Of a DNA stretch of 64,000 nucleotides, positions 42,987 through 52,261 are shown one piece after another. The stretch's first letter is position 1. Every line of letters begins with the position of its first letter. The translations under genes were made by a program, and so were the position numbers. The notes beneath the pieces were generated by a model. That model saw only the letters and a program-made list of their open reading frames with translations, did no database searches and was not told where the DNA came from. Origin of the DNA: Anaerolineae bacterium (GTDB lineage Bacteria > Chloroflexota > Anaerolineae > Aggregatilineales > Phototrophicaceae); the NCBI GenBank assembly GCA_022822305.1, contig JAJEBY010000011.1:62001-126000 (forward strand). Reading direction: 5' to 3'.

Positions 42987-44021
42987 ATGGATGGGCAATT
43001 GCCACTGGCGCTGAGTGTGGGCGGAGCGACGTTCTTGCTCGGCGTGATTTGGGGCGGACCCTTCGTAGAGATTTTGCACCGCTTCAAGCTGGGCAAACAG
43101 ATCCGCGCCGAGCTGTTGGACAGCGATCATGTAAAGAAGGTCGGAACGCCGACTATGGGCGGCATCATGATCATCTTGCCGACGATCGCCGTCACGCTGG
43201 CGTTGAACATTTCGCGCATCGTTGAAGAGGGCGAAGGGCGCAGTATCCTGTTGCCGCTGTCGGTCTTGATCGGATTTGCATTGCTGGGCCTGATTGACGA
43301 TTGGGAAGGCATTCAAACATCGCGCGGCAATGTCGGAGAAGGCTTGACGGGAAAGATGAAATTCGGCATCCAGATCGTCCTGGCGCTGGCGGCATCGGTC
43401 GTCATGTCGCAGGTCGGATTCTCCTATGCCAATTCCATGCCCCTGCCCATGCTGCCTATCGAGATTCCGCTGCATCCGATCATTTTCGTGCCCATCAGCA
43501 CGTTCATTATCATCGGCACGTCCAATGCGACTAACTTCACTGACGGCCTTGACGGGCTGGCCGGCATCATCACGGCGAGCGCATTCGGCGCCTATGGCGT
43601 AATCGCCCATATCCAGAGTCAGGTCTTCCTGGTCCAACTGTGTTTCATCATGGTCGGCGCCTGTTTCGCTTTCTTGTGGTACAACGCGCATCCAGCACAG
43701 CTTTTCATGGGCGACACCGGCTCACTGGCTCTGGGCGCCACCTTGGGAACGGTCGCTGTCATGACCGGTCAATGGCTGCTGCTTCCGATCATCGCCATCG
43801 TGCCGGTGATGGAGATTCTCAGCGTCATATTGCAAGTCGCATCGGCCAAGTTAAGCAGGCGCTTCTACGGCGTAGACATTCGACCATTCCGGCGCACGCC
43901 GATCCATCATCATTTTGAGCTAGGTGGCTGGAGCGAGACTCAGATTGTCCAGCGATTCTGGTTGATCGGCATCCTGAGCGCATTCGTCGGCGTCGCCTTT
44001 GCGGTGCTGGGCAGAGTCTAA
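42987..44021 (+). CDS. mraY: Phospho-N-acetylmuramoyl-pentapeptide transferase
   Basis: A 344-residue membrane enzyme with about ten helices that makes lipid I from UDP-MurNAc-pentapeptide and undecaprenyl phosphate. The conserved regions are KKVGTPTMGGIMI, the aspartate pair in LGLIDDWEG, NATNFTDGLDGLAG, FMGDTGSLALGA and the loop PIHHHFELGGWSETQIV with the HHH motif. Fourteen bases separate it from the ftsI-like gene. All catalytic residues look present, so the lipid-linked steps of peptidoglycan synthesis should work. Confidence 0.96.
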   Translation: MDGQLPLALSVGGATFLLGVIWGGPFVEILHRFKLGKQIRAELLDSDHVKKVGTPTMGGIMIILPTIAVTLALNISRIVEEGEGRSILLPLSVLIGFALLGLIDDWEGIQTSRGNVGEGLTGKMKFGIQIVLALAASVVMSQVGFSYANSMPLPMLPIEIPLHPIIFVPISTFIIIGTSNATNFTDGLDGLAGIITASAFGAYGVIAHIQSQVFLVQLCFIMVGACFAFLWYNAHPAQLFMGDTGSLALGATLGTVAVMTGQWLLLPIIAIVPVMEILSVILQVASAKLSRRFYGVDIRPFRRTPIHHHFELGGWSETQIVQRFWLIGILSAFVGVAFAVLGRV

Positions 44022-44072
44022 ACGCGCTGCGAATGTTCCCGATTTTGACCTGAACAAGGACGATCCACTGCA

Positions 44073-45482
44073 ATGTCACGACCTGATTATCTGGCGGGCA
44101 AACGGATTGTCGTTTTTGGCTTCGGACGCCAGGGACAGGCATTGGCGCGCTGGCTTCCCACAGTCGGCGCCGAAGTGGTGGTGACGGATCAGCGCAGCGC
44201 CCGCGAATTGGGCATTCGCCGGCGACAGTTTCCCGATGTGCGATTCTATCTGGGCGGGCATCCCGACGATGTTCTGATCGGCGCGCGCTATATCTGTGTC
44301 TCCGGCGGCGTACCGTTGGATTTGCCGATTCTGGAGCTCGCAAGCAAACGCAATATTCCCTTCACAAATGACGCGCAGTTGTTTCTCGAGCGATGTCCAG
44401 CGCCGGTCATCGGCATCACCGGCAGCGCGGGCAAAACCACGACAACAACCCTGGTCGCCCGCATACTGGAAGCCGCCGGTTATCGCGTGTGGCTGGGCGG
44501 CAATATCGGCGCGCCGCTCGTAGAAGATCTGCCCAATATCAGGCGCGAAGATTTGGTTGTGATGGAGTTATCCAGCTTCCAACTCGAGCTGATGAGCGCG
44601 AGCCCGCAAGTGGCGGCCGTACTGAATCTGACGCCCAACCACCTCGATCGTCACGGCACCCTGGAACGCTACGCGGCAGCAAAGGCAAATATCCTGCGCA
44701 ACCAGAGCGCTACAGATGTGGCAGTATTGGGCTGGGACGATCCCGGCAGCCGCGCCATGGGGCAAATCGCCGCCGGCGAGATATGCGCGTTCAGCAGCTA
44801 CGATATGGTCCCTGATGGCGCCTTCTTGTTGGGCAATCGCTTGGTGGTAGCGGGATCGGCCAGTTTCGATATGAACCCGCATGTGGTGTGCCAGCGCGAC
44901 GAGATTCCCTTGCGCGGCGACCACAATGTCTTGAATGTGCTGGCCGCCTGCGCGATAACCGGATCAATGGGGCTGGCCATCAAACGGCCGGGCGTCGAAC
45001 CCAAGACGATGGCGCAAGCGATTCGCAGCTTCAAAGCGGTGGAACATCGCCTGGAGCAGGTGCGGCGAGTCGCCGGCGTCACGTATGTCAACGACAGCAT
45101 CGCCACGGCGCCAGAGCGGCTTGCAGCCGCGCTGCGCAGTTTTGAGGAACCGCTGATCGTTCTGATCGGCGGCGCGGACAAGGATTTGCCCTGGGAAGCC
45201 GCGCTGCAGTTGGCCGCGCACAAGGCGCGACATCTCATCGTATTCGGCGAAGACGGCGAAAAGCAGGTCTGCACCAAGGTCATGACATTGCTGCCGATGC
45301 TGCGCGTCGACCCGGAGCGCGTCTCGCGCGCCGACAATTTGGAGGTAGCGGTGGCGCGCGCCGCGGAGGTTGCTCGCCCGGGCGAAGTTGTACTGTTTTC
45401 GCCGGGCGGCACCAGTTACGATGCTTACGTCGATTTCGCCGAACGCGGGGTTCACTTTCGCCAATTGGTATCTGCACTATAA
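44073..45482 (+). CDS. murD: UDP-N-acetylmuramoylalanine-D-glutamate ligase
   Basis: A 469-residue Mur ligase that adds D-Glu to UDP-MurNAc-L-Ala. A Rossmann-like N-terminal domain (IVVFGFGRQGQALARWL) is followed by the ATPase domain with GSAGKTT (117-123), MELSSFQLE and LTPNHLDRHGTLE, and the C-terminal domain with YVNDSIATAPE and FSPGGTSYDAY. Length is typical. It follows mraY by 51 bp, as in standard dcw order. Confidence 0.95.
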   Translation: MSRPDYLAGKRIVVFGFGRQGQALARWLPTVGAEVVVTDQRSARELGIRRRQFPDVRFYLGGHPDDVLIGARYICVSGGVPLDLPILELASKRNIPFTNDAQLFLERCPAPVIGITGSAGKTTTTTLVARILEAAGYRVWLGGNIGAPLVEDLPNIRREDLVVMELSSFQLELMSASPQVAAVLNLTPNHLDRHGTLERYAAAKANILRNQSATDVAVLGWDDPGSRAMGQIAAGEICAFSSYDMVPDGAFLLGNRLVVAGSASFDMNPHVVCQRDEIPLRGDHNVLNVLAACAITGSMGLAIKRPGVEPKTMAQAIRSFKAVEHRLEQVRRVAGVTYVNDSIATAPERLAAALRSFEEPLIVLIGGADKDLPWEAALQLAAHKARHLIVFGEDGEKQVCTKVMTLLPMLRVDPERVSRADNLEVAVARAAEVARPGEVVLFSPGGTSYDAYVDFAERGVHFRQLVSAL

Positions 45483-45521
45483 TGGTGGGCAGGTTTCCGG
45501 AATTTTCGGCAAGGGCCTGAT

Positions 45522-46847
45522 ATGAGTGACCAAGCGATAATCAATGATTCGCGGCGCAGACGGTTCCGGCGGAGGGTGCGGCGAAATCCTGGCATGACCC
45601 TGAATCATGACACAAGCGCTCGTCCGGCCGCGTCTCGCCACCGTCGGTTTTTCTCTACCTTGGACATGCCCTTGCTAGCCATCGTCGTGCTACTGCTGAC
45701 GATTGGATCGATCATGGTGTACAGCTCCACGTTTGATTGGAGCAATTTCAAATATGGCACGGCCACCGGATTTTTCGTTGAAGAGCATTTGCGCAATGTG
45801 CTGCTATCGAGCATGGCGCTGGTATTTTTCGCGGCGATCGATTACCGCTTTTGGAAGCGATTCGCGGTCTGGCTGCTGCTGTTCACCATTGGCGCTCTGA
45901 TCGCTGTATTGGCGGTCGGCGACGACATTTTTGGCGCGCGGCGCTCCCTGATCGGCGGACGGTTTCAGCCCGGTGAACTGGCGGAGTTCGCGATCGTCGC
46001 CTATATGGCCGCCTGGTTAGGCTCTCGAAATACACGCGTCAACAGCTTTTTCTATGGTCTGGTGCCATTCGCGATAGTAGTGGGCGCGGTGGCTTATTTG
46101 ATCACGGAACAGCCGGACCTAAGCTCGGCCGCCATCGTCACGGTAACGGCAATCATCATGTTTTTCGTGGCCGGCGCCAACCTGTTGCATTTGCTTGCCG
46201 TCGGCGCGGGGGCTGGCGTCGTCAGCTACATTCTGGTGGCGGGACTGGGATATGCGCAGGGCCGGATTAGCGATTTTCTCGCCGGATTGAACGACTTGAC
46301 TTCAACCAACTATCATACGCAGCAAGCCATCGCCGCCTTCATGAAAGGAGGCTGGACCGGCGTCGGCTTAGGCGAATCCGAGCAGAAATTTGGCGCGCTG
46401 CCCGCGCCTCATACCGATAGCATTTTCGCGGTCATCGGCGAAGAATTCGGCGTATTGGGCGCGGCTATCGTCGTCGCGCTGTTTGTCGCCTTCGCCATTC
46501 GCGGTTTCCAAATGGCGCGCCGCGCCAAAGACACCTTCGGTTCGCTACTTTGCGTCGGCTTCACCTCCTGGGTGATCATCCAGGCGTTGTTGAATATCGC
46601 GGTGATGACCAACGCCGTGCCTTCAACCGGCGTGCCTCTGCCCTTCATCAGCTTCGGAGGCTCGTCTTTGATGGTGATCATGATCGGCGTCGGATTGATG
46701 CTGAGCGTGCAACGGGTGGCGCTTCGACGAAAGCGAACTTCGGAACGGAGTAACAATATTGCGAATACTGATCGGCGCTGGTGGAACCGGCGGGCACGTC
46801 TATCCGGCGCTGGCAACCGCGCAGGCTCTGTTGGTCGACGACAATAG
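45522..46847 (+). CDS. ftsW: SEDS-family peptidoglycan polymerase
   Basis: A 441-residue membrane protein of the FtsW/RodA/SpoVE family with about ten helices, the septal glycan polymerase that works with FtsI. It has a long basic cytoplasmic N-terminus (1-44). The essential Asp of the family is D299 in LPAPHTDSIFAVIGEEFG, and GGWTGVGLGES and FISFGGSSLM are intact. Unlike the neighbouring FtsI homologue it shows no lost key residue. Start ATG 45522 has AAGGG nearby. The gene's 3' end overlaps murG by 89 bp in another frame. Confidence 0.94.
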   Translation: MSDQAIINDSRRRRFRRRVRRNPGMTLNHDTSARPAASRHRRFFSTLDMPLLAIVVLLLTIGSIMVYSSTFDWSNFKYGTATGFFVEEHLRNVLLSSMALVFFAAIDYRFWKRFAVWLLLFTIGALIAVLAVGDDIFGARRSLIGGRFQPGELAEFAIVAYMAAWLGSRNTRVNSFFYGLVPFAIVVGAVAYLITEQPDLSSAAIVTVTAIIMFFVAGANLLHLLAVGAGAGVVSYILVAGLGYAQGRISDFLAGLNDLTSTNYHTQQAIAAFMKGGWTGVGLGESEQKFGALPAPHTDSIFAVIGEEFGVLGAAIVVALFVAFAIRGFQMARRAKDTFGSLLCVGFTSWVIIQALLNIAVMTNAVPSTGVPLPFISFGGSSLMVIMIGVGLMLSVQRVALRRKRTSERSNNIANTDRRWWNRRARLSGAGNRAGSVGRRQ

Positions 46848-47862
46848 CGGCCATCGACTGGAATTTGTTGGCGCGGTTGGCGGCATGGAACGGCAGCTGG
46901 TTCAGGAATCTGAAATCGCATTCGCCGCCTATCACGAGCTCCATTCGGGACCAGTTCACGGCGTCAATCCCCTTCGCATGTTATCCAGCTTGATCAAGCT
47001 GGGCATCGGCTCGTTGCAAGCGTACTTCAAACTGCGGTCGAGCCGGCCAGGCGTAATTCTGCTGACCGGCGGCTGGGCGAATTTGCCGCTGGCGCTGGCG
47101 GCTGCGTTGCGGCGCATTCCAATCGTGATCTATCTGCCCGACATAGAACCCGGTCTAACGATCAAGACGCTGCAGAGTTTCGCTCGGCGGGTCGCAATCA
47201 CGGCGCCGGAGTCCGCGCAGTTTTTTGCGCCGGGGAAAACTGTGGTGACCGGATATCCGCTGCGCAGTGACCGTTTGTCCGCCACAAGAGCCGGGGCGAT
47301 CGACCACTTCCAGCTCGATCCGTCGCTGAAGACATTGCTGGTTTTTGGCGGGAGCCGGGGCGCTCGCAACATTAATATCGCGCTGGGAGACCAGCTGGAG
47401 CGTCTGCTCAATGCGAATCTGCAAATCCTGCATATCACCGGCGCGTTGGATTGGGAGCGGACGATGGCGCAGGTCGGCGCGCTGCGCGAACATCCGCGGT
47501 ATTGTGCCTTCCCTTATCTGCATGGCGACATGGGGCTGGCGTTGGCGGCGGCCGATCTGGCAGTTTGTCGCGCCGGCGCCAGTACATTGGCGGAGCTGCC
47601 GCTGTTTGGGCTTCCGGCCATCCTGGCGCCCTATCCCTATGCTTGGCGCTATCAGAAGGTCAATGCCGACTACTTGACCGAGCGCGGCGCGGGAGTGCGC
47701 CTCAATGATGAAGAGATGCCGGAAAAGTTATATGATACGGTGATGGAATTGTTGGGCAATGAGAAGCGCCTGGCCGAAATGCGAGCGAACTCGGCGGCGC
47801 TGGCGCAGCCGGGCGGCGCGCGACGTCTCGCCGATCTGGTGCTTGACGTGGGTGGGGCCTGA
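46759..47862 (+). CDS. murG: UDP-GlcNAc:lipid I GlcNAc transferase
   Basis: A 367-residue peripheral membrane GT-B glycosyltransferase that converts lipid I to lipid II. GAGGTGGHVYPALA at the N-terminus (GGTGGH at 8-13) and the C-terminal donor site with CRAGASTLAELPLFGLPAIL are diagnostic. The start is TTG at 46759, inside ftsW, with GGAG 8 nt upstream; no later start keeps the glycine loop. The 89-bp overlap with ftsW is long and suggests coupled translation. Confidence 0.94.
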   Translation: MRILIGAGGTGGHVYPALATAQALLVDDNSGHRLEFVGAVGGMERQLVQESEIAFAAYHELHSGPVHGVNPLRMLSSLIKLGIGSLQAYFKLRSSRPGVILLTGGWANLPLALAAALRRIPIVIYLPDIEPGLTIKTLQSFARRVAITAPESAQFFAPGKTVVTGYPLRSDRLSATRAGAIDHFQLDPSLKTLLVFGGSRGARNINIALGDQLERLLNANLQILHITGALDWERTMAQVGALREHPRYCAFPYLHGDMGLALAAADLAVCRAGASTLAELPLFGLPAILAPYPYAWRYQKVNADYLTERGAGVRLNDEEMPEKLYDTVMELLGNEKRLAEMRANSAALAQPGGARRLADLVLDVGGA

Positions 47863-47863
47863 A

Positions 47864-48412
47864 ATGCTGGAATTGGCGACGCTAGTCTGGATCTTCGTCC
47901 TGTTCTTCGGCGCAGTCGGCATTCAACGGGGCTGGACCAAAGAGATCATCGCCCTGGCCGGCATCACGCTGGGCTTGTTCGCGCTGCATCAATTCGATGC
48001 GACGATCCGGCAGCAATTGCTGGCCGCCTTTTCCGCGCAGCAGAAATTCTTCACCCAAACCGCGATTCTGCTGCTCATCGCGTTCTTCGCTTATCAGACA
48101 CGCGCCTTGATCGGCAGTGACGCGCAAGCCGCGCATGGCGATGAAGGACGCGACGCCTTGCAGACGCGCGTGCTGGGAGGCATTGTCGGTGGGATCAACG
48201 GTTATCTGATCAGCGGGTCGGTCTGGTATTTTCTGCATATCAACGATTATCCGCTGGCGCCGTATTTGGTGGCGCCGGCGAATGACTCGCTCAGCTTCGC
48301 AACCGTCGCTCGATTGCCGCTCTATGTTCTGGCGCAGGGACCGGGATCGCCCGGCGACCTGCTGTCACTGTTGTTGATCGCGCTCTTTGTCGTCGTTCTG
48401 ATATTGATCTAG
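47864..48412 (+). CDS. CvpA-like membrane protein, first copy
   Basis: A 182-residue protein with four to five membrane helices. The early segment GIQRGWTKEIIALAGITLG matches the G-x2-RG-x3-E-x5-G pattern of CvpA family proteins, and GGIVGGINGYLISGSVWYFL is a second conserved helix. CvpA is known for colicin V production in E. coli and is linked elsewhere to envelope stress; its molecular role is unclear. The start ATG is one base after the murG stop. Its presence inside a dcw cluster, in two copies, is not usual. Confidence 0.75.
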   Translation: MLELATLVWIFVLFFGAVGIQRGWTKEIIALAGITLGLFALHQFDATIRQQLLAAFSAQQKFFTQTAILLLIAFFAYQTRALIGSDAQAAHGDEGRDALQTRVLGGIVGGINGYLISGSVWYFLHINDYPLAPYLVAPANDSLSFATVARLPLYVLAQGPGSPGDLLSLLLIALFVVVLILI

Positions 48413-48477
48413 CTCGGATCAAGGTTGAGGAACCGAGATTTGTTACGCGCTAGCCGTCTCATGAGGACAAAACGCAG

Positions 48478-49005
48478 GTGATTAGCTTCGTCTCACTGAC
48501 CTGGGCCACCGCCCTATTTTTTGCGCTGGCCGGCGCGCTGCGCGGATGGCAGCGAGAATTGATCGGCACAACCGGGATCGTGCTCGGATTCTTCGCCATC
48601 CTGCAATTCGACAGTCTGCTTCGCGGCAGCCTTTATCTGCTCATGACGAATGGTCAGATCTTCTTGCTGCAAGCGGCGATTCTCGTGGCATTGGCGGTGC
48701 TGGCTTATCGGAGCGATTTGGCGGCTAATCCGACTGGCCGCGTCAGCCGGCTGCGCAACGGCCTATTTGGCGGCGTGGCCGGTTTCATCAACGGCTATTT
48801 GATCGCCGGCTCAATTTGGTATCTCCTGGACATCAACCGATATCCCTTCCCACAATTGCTGTCGGCGCCGGCGGAAGGCTCGGTGAGCTTTGATAGCGTA
48901 GGCATGATGCCGGCCATTCTGCTGGGCGGCGGCCTTTCCGGCAGCGGCGACTTGCTGTCAATCGCCATACTCCTGCTGCTAGCCATTGTCGTGATTATCG
49001 TATAG
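48478..49005 (+). CDS. CvpA-like membrane protein, second copy
   Basis: A 175-residue paralogue of the preceding protein, with the same helix plan and matching segments: GALRGWQRELIGTTGIVLG near the start, GGVAGFINGYLIAGSIWYLL in the middle, and a run of hydrophobic residues at the C-terminus preceded by SGDLLS. The match to copy 1 is clear but diverged, so the duplication is old. Start is GTG at 48478. The murC ATG follows the stop by three bases, so it belongs to the division operon. Confidence 0.75.
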   Translation: MISFVSLTWATALFFALAGALRGWQRELIGTTGIVLGFFAILQFDSLLRGSLYLLMTNGQIFLLQAAILVALAVLAYRSDLAANPTGRVSRLRNGLFGGVAGFINGYLIAGSIWYLLDINRYPFPQLLSAPAEGSVSFDSVGMMPAILLGGGLSGSGDLLSIAILLLLAIVVIIV

Positions 49006-49008
49006 CTC

Positions 49009-50397
49009 ATGCTACGGTTGACGCGCGGGCAACATATTCATCTGATCGGCATCGGCGGCGCAGGTCTATCGGCGATTGCGCGCATCTTGCTGCAGCGCGG
49101 CTTCGTTGTCAGCGGATCGGACCTGGTCCCGAGTGAGATGACTGCGACATTGGCGGCGGAAGGCGCTCGCGTCTTCACGGGGCATGACGCAGCCTACGTT
49201 GATGGCGCCGATCTGGTATTGGCGTCTTCCGCGATCTCGGCGGAACATGTCGAAGCGCGGGCTGCCGAGGAGCGCGGCATTCCGATTTGCGATCGGCGCG
49301 CGTTCATGACGGCGCTGCTCGATGGTTTCCGCACGATCGCGGTCGCCGGCACGCACGGCAAGACCACGACCACTGCCATGATCGCGCATATTCTGCAGCA
49401 AGCCGGTATCGATCCCAGCGCCATCGTCGGCGGAACCATGGGCAACACCGGCCTCAATGCGGTAGTCGGCAGCAGTGAAATCTTCGTGATTGAAGCCGAT
49501 GAATACGGTCATATGTTTCTGGGTCTGCGGCCAGAGATCGCCGTCGTCACCAATATCGAGCACGAGCATCCGGATTATTTCCCTACCCCTGAAGCGCATT
49601 TTCAGGCATTTTCAAGTTTCGTCGATTTGCTGCCGTCGACGGGTCTGCTGGTGAGCTGCACTGATGACGAGCGCGCAAGAGCGCTGCTCGACGACAGGCG
49701 CGCGCGTGGCATGCCAACCGCCAGCTACGGGATCGTTGATTGCGCGGCGGAATGGCGGGCTGTCGATATTCGTTCGGACGGACAGTTCACGACGGCCACC
49801 ATTCTGAGGAACGACGAGGCGCTGGGCGCGTTCCGGCTGAAACTACCGGGGACGCACTACCTGCTCAACGCGTTGGCCGCATCCATCGTCGCTAACGTGT
49901 GCGGAGTCAGCTTTTGCGAGAGCGCGGCGGCCTTGCGCAGCTTCAAGCCCACGGCCCGCCGCTTCGAGATCCGCGGCGCGCGCGATGATGTGATCGTCAT
50001 TGATGACTACGCGCATCATCCGACCGAGATTCGCGTCAATCTGAGCGCCGCTCGACAGCGTTATCCGCAGCACGAGATTTGGGCGATTTGGCAACCGCAC
50101 ACTTACAGTCGAGTACAGGCATTTTGGTCAGCCTTCACTGCGGCGTTTGCAGGCGCCGATCACGTGCTGATAACGCCGATTTACGCGGCGCGCGAGACGC
50201 CGCTTGCTGGCATTAGCGGCCCGGCGCTGGTCGATGACATGGGCAGCCACCCGAGCGTCCGCTACGCGCCGACATTCGAGGCGGCGGCAGATCGCCTTCG
50301 AGACGACATCAAGGGACCCGCGGTCGTGCTGATTTGCAGCGCCGGCGATGCCAATACCATCGCCGATCTCTTTCTCAGTCAGGATGTGACCGACTGA
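49009..50397 (+). CDS. murC: UDP-N-acetylmuramate-L-alanine ligase
   Basis: A 462-residue Mur ligase for the first amino acid of the stem peptide. The N-terminal loop IHLIGIGGAGLSAIARIL binds the UDP substrate, the ATP site is GTHGKTT (114-120), and EADEYGHMFLGL, TNIEHEHPDYF and IDDYAHHPTEI are characteristic. Length is normal. Its stop overlaps the murB start as TGATG, the frequent murC-murB coupling. Confidence 0.95.
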   Translation: MLRLTRGQHIHLIGIGGAGLSAIARILLQRGFVVSGSDLVPSEMTATLAAEGARVFTGHDAAYVDGADLVLASSAISAEHVEARAAEERGIPICDRRAFMTALLDGFRTIAVAGTHGKTTTTAMIAHILQQAGIDPSAIVGGTMGNTGLNAVVGSSEIFVIEADEYGHMFLGLRPEIAVVTNIEHEHPDYFPTPEAHFQAFSSFVDLLPSTGLLVSCTDDERARALLDDRRARGMPTASYGIVDCAAEWRAVDIRSDGQFTTATILRNDEALGAFRLKLPGTHYLLNALAASIVANVCGVSFCESAAALRSFKPTARRFEIRGARDDVIVIDDYAHHPTEIRVNLSAARQRYPQHEIWAIWQPHTYSRVQAFWSAFTAAFAGADHVLITPIYAARETPLAGISGPALVDDMGSHPSVRYAPTFEAAADRLRDDIKGPAVVLICSAGDANTIADLFLSQDVTD

Positions 50398-51314
50398 TGT
50401 CCGCGCTGGCGTCTCCCTTCGGCCCCGAGGTCAAGCGGCAGCAGCCACTGGCTAAATATACGGCGGCGAGGCTGGGTGGCAGCGCCGACTTCCTGTTCAT
50501 CGGCAAAGATCCGGATTTCGCGGACACGCTGCCGGTCCTGCAACGCGCCTGGGAATTGGGCATGCCGGTGACCGTCATCGGCGGAGGCGCCAATATTCTG
50601 GTTTCAGACCGAGGCATCCGCGGCTTAACCATCATCAACCGCGCGGCGCGAATCAAACACGAGTGTTTTGAGGATGGTATCACGCTATCCGCGAGCAGCG
50701 GCGCCAACCTGATTCGCCTCGTCCGCTATTGTCATGAGCATGGCATCGGCGGCATGGAGTGGGCAATCGGCGTACCGGGTACGGTTGGCGGCGCGGTGGT
50801 CAATAATGCCGGCGCGCACGGCGGCGATGTGGCCACAAGTCTGGAGCGGGCACTGGTATATGAAGCGGATGCGGGAGAGCGCTGGTACGCAGTCGAGGAA
50901 TTGGACTACGCTTATCGTCGGTCCGCCCTCAAAAGCCGAGAAGACCGACGATTCCTGGTGTTGCGCGCCGTCTTTGCATTGGAAAGCGCGGCGCCGCGGT
51001 CAGTTATGGAGCGCATGGACGCATACAATGCCTATCGCAAGCGAACGCAACCGGCGGGCGCCAGCCTGGGCAGCATCTTCAAGAATCCATCGGGCGATTT
51101 TGCCGGTCGATTGATTGAAGCAGCCGGGCTCAAGGGATATCGCCTGGGCGATGCGCAGGTCTCGCCGGTCCATGCCAATTTCTTCGTCAACCGCGGCGAG
51201 CATGCCAGGGCGCGCGACTATCGAGCGCTGATTAGCCATGTGCAGCGTCGCGTCAAGGCAGCATTTGACATTGAGCTGGAACTTGAGATTGAATTGCTGG
51301 GTGACTGGGACTGA
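50397..51314 (+). CDS. murB: UDP-N-acetylenolpyruvoylglucosamine reductase
   Basis: A 305-residue FAD enzyme that reduces UDP-GlcNAc-enolpyruvate to UDP-MurNAc. FAD-binding segments VTVIGGGANILVSDRG and GVPGTVGGAVVNNAGAHGG are intact, and PAGASLGSIFKNP with its Ser, plus HANFFVNRG near the C-terminus, mark the active site. The C-terminal part fits type I/IIa MurB. The ATG at 50397 overlaps the murC stop. Confidence 0.95.
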   Translation: MSALASPFGPEVKRQQPLAKYTAARLGGSADFLFIGKDPDFADTLPVLQRAWELGMPVTVIGGGANILVSDRGIRGLTIINRAARIKHECFEDGITLSASSGANLIRLVRYCHEHGIGGMEWAIGVPGTVGGAVVNNAGAHGGDVATSLERALVYEADAGERWYAVEELDYAYRRSALKSREDRRFLVLRAVFALESAAPRSVMERMDAYNAYRKRTQPAGASLGSIFKNPSGDFAGRLIEAAGLKGYRLGDAQVSPVHANFFVNRGEHARARDYRALISHVQRRVKAAFDIELELEIELLGDWD

Positions 51315-51412
51315 TATTGCCCGCCAGTCGAATTGCGCCCCATTTCGACCAATAGTAAACTTACAATTGTTCTCTGTAATACCGACCAAACAGGCTTCTT
51401 GGGAAGTCGTCC

Positions 51413-52255
51413 GTGTCCAGTCACGTTCAGATTCACAAGCGGCAGCCAGAACGCGCGCCGGGAATCTTGCATCGGTCGTCGTCTACCATTCACCCAGACC
51501 ACCAGGTCGAGGTGAGGATTGAGCGACCGCTTGAATTCACGCGCTGGCGACTGATCAGCGCTTTCATGTTCGTGATGTTTGTCCTGATTCTGGTGTTGTT
51601 TTTCACCAGCGACCTGTTTTATGTGCGGTCGATACAGGCGCGCGGCAATGACTTTGTGGCGCGAGAGGAGGTCTTCGCTTTCGCCAATATCGCCGATTAT
51701 CACATGTTTTGGCTGGATCCGGACGAGGTGCGCGACAATGTACTGCGTTCGTCGTCGATCGCCGATGTTGCGGTGGAGTTGGGCTGGCCGCCCAATCTTG
51801 TATCGATTCACGTGCAGGAACGGCAGCCCGCCATCATTTGGTCGGAAGCGGGCAACGAAACCTGGATCGATATTCAAGGCCGTGTCATGCCAGCGCGGGC
51901 CGCAATGCCGGATGTTTTGCGCATAAATTCTGTGGTGGACGCGTTTGGCGGGCCGTCGGCTACGCTCACCGACTTGAGGAATCTTGACAAGGATTTGGTG
52001 CTAGGCGCATTGCGGTTGCAGGAGTTTCTGCCCGCCGGCGCCAACCTTGATTATGATCCGATTAACGGGTTGGGCTGGACCAATGAGCGCGGTTGGCAGA
52101 TCTGGATGGGAATTGACGCGGCCGCCGGAATGAGTGAAAAAATCAAAGCCTATCAGGCGTATATCGACAATCTGGATAGTCGTGGCATTGAAGTGTCCGA
52201 GCTGAACATTGCCAATCCCGATGCGCCGTTCTACCGGTTGTTATGGGGGCGTTAG
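51413..52255 (+). CDS. ftsQ: Cell division protein FtsQ/DivIB
   Basis: A 280-residue bitopic protein: a basic cytoplasmic N-terminus (1-45), one membrane helix (about 46-68), then a POTRA domain starting at FYVRSIQARGNDFVAREEVF and a beta domain with VSIHVQERQPAIIW. Order before ftsA supports the call, and the POTRA pattern is clear. It would link FtsL and the FtsW/FtsI pair to the ring. The start is GTG at 51413, with GGGAAG just upstream; the 5' gap to murB is 98 bp. Confidence 0.88.
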   Translation: MSSHVQIHKRQPERAPGILHRSSSTIHPDHQVEVRIERPLEFTRWRLISAFMFVMFVLILVLFFTSDLFYVRSIQARGNDFVAREEVFAFANIADYHMFWLDPDEVRDNVLRSSSIADVAVELGWPPNLVSIHVQERQPAIIWSEAGNETWIDIQGRVMPARAAMPDVLRINSVVDAFGGPSATLTDLRNLDKDLVLGALRLQEFLPAGANLDYDPINGLGWTNERGWQIWMGIDAAAGMSEKIKAYQAYIDNLDSRGIEVSELNIANPDAPFYRLLWGR

Positions 52256-52261
52256 AATCGT

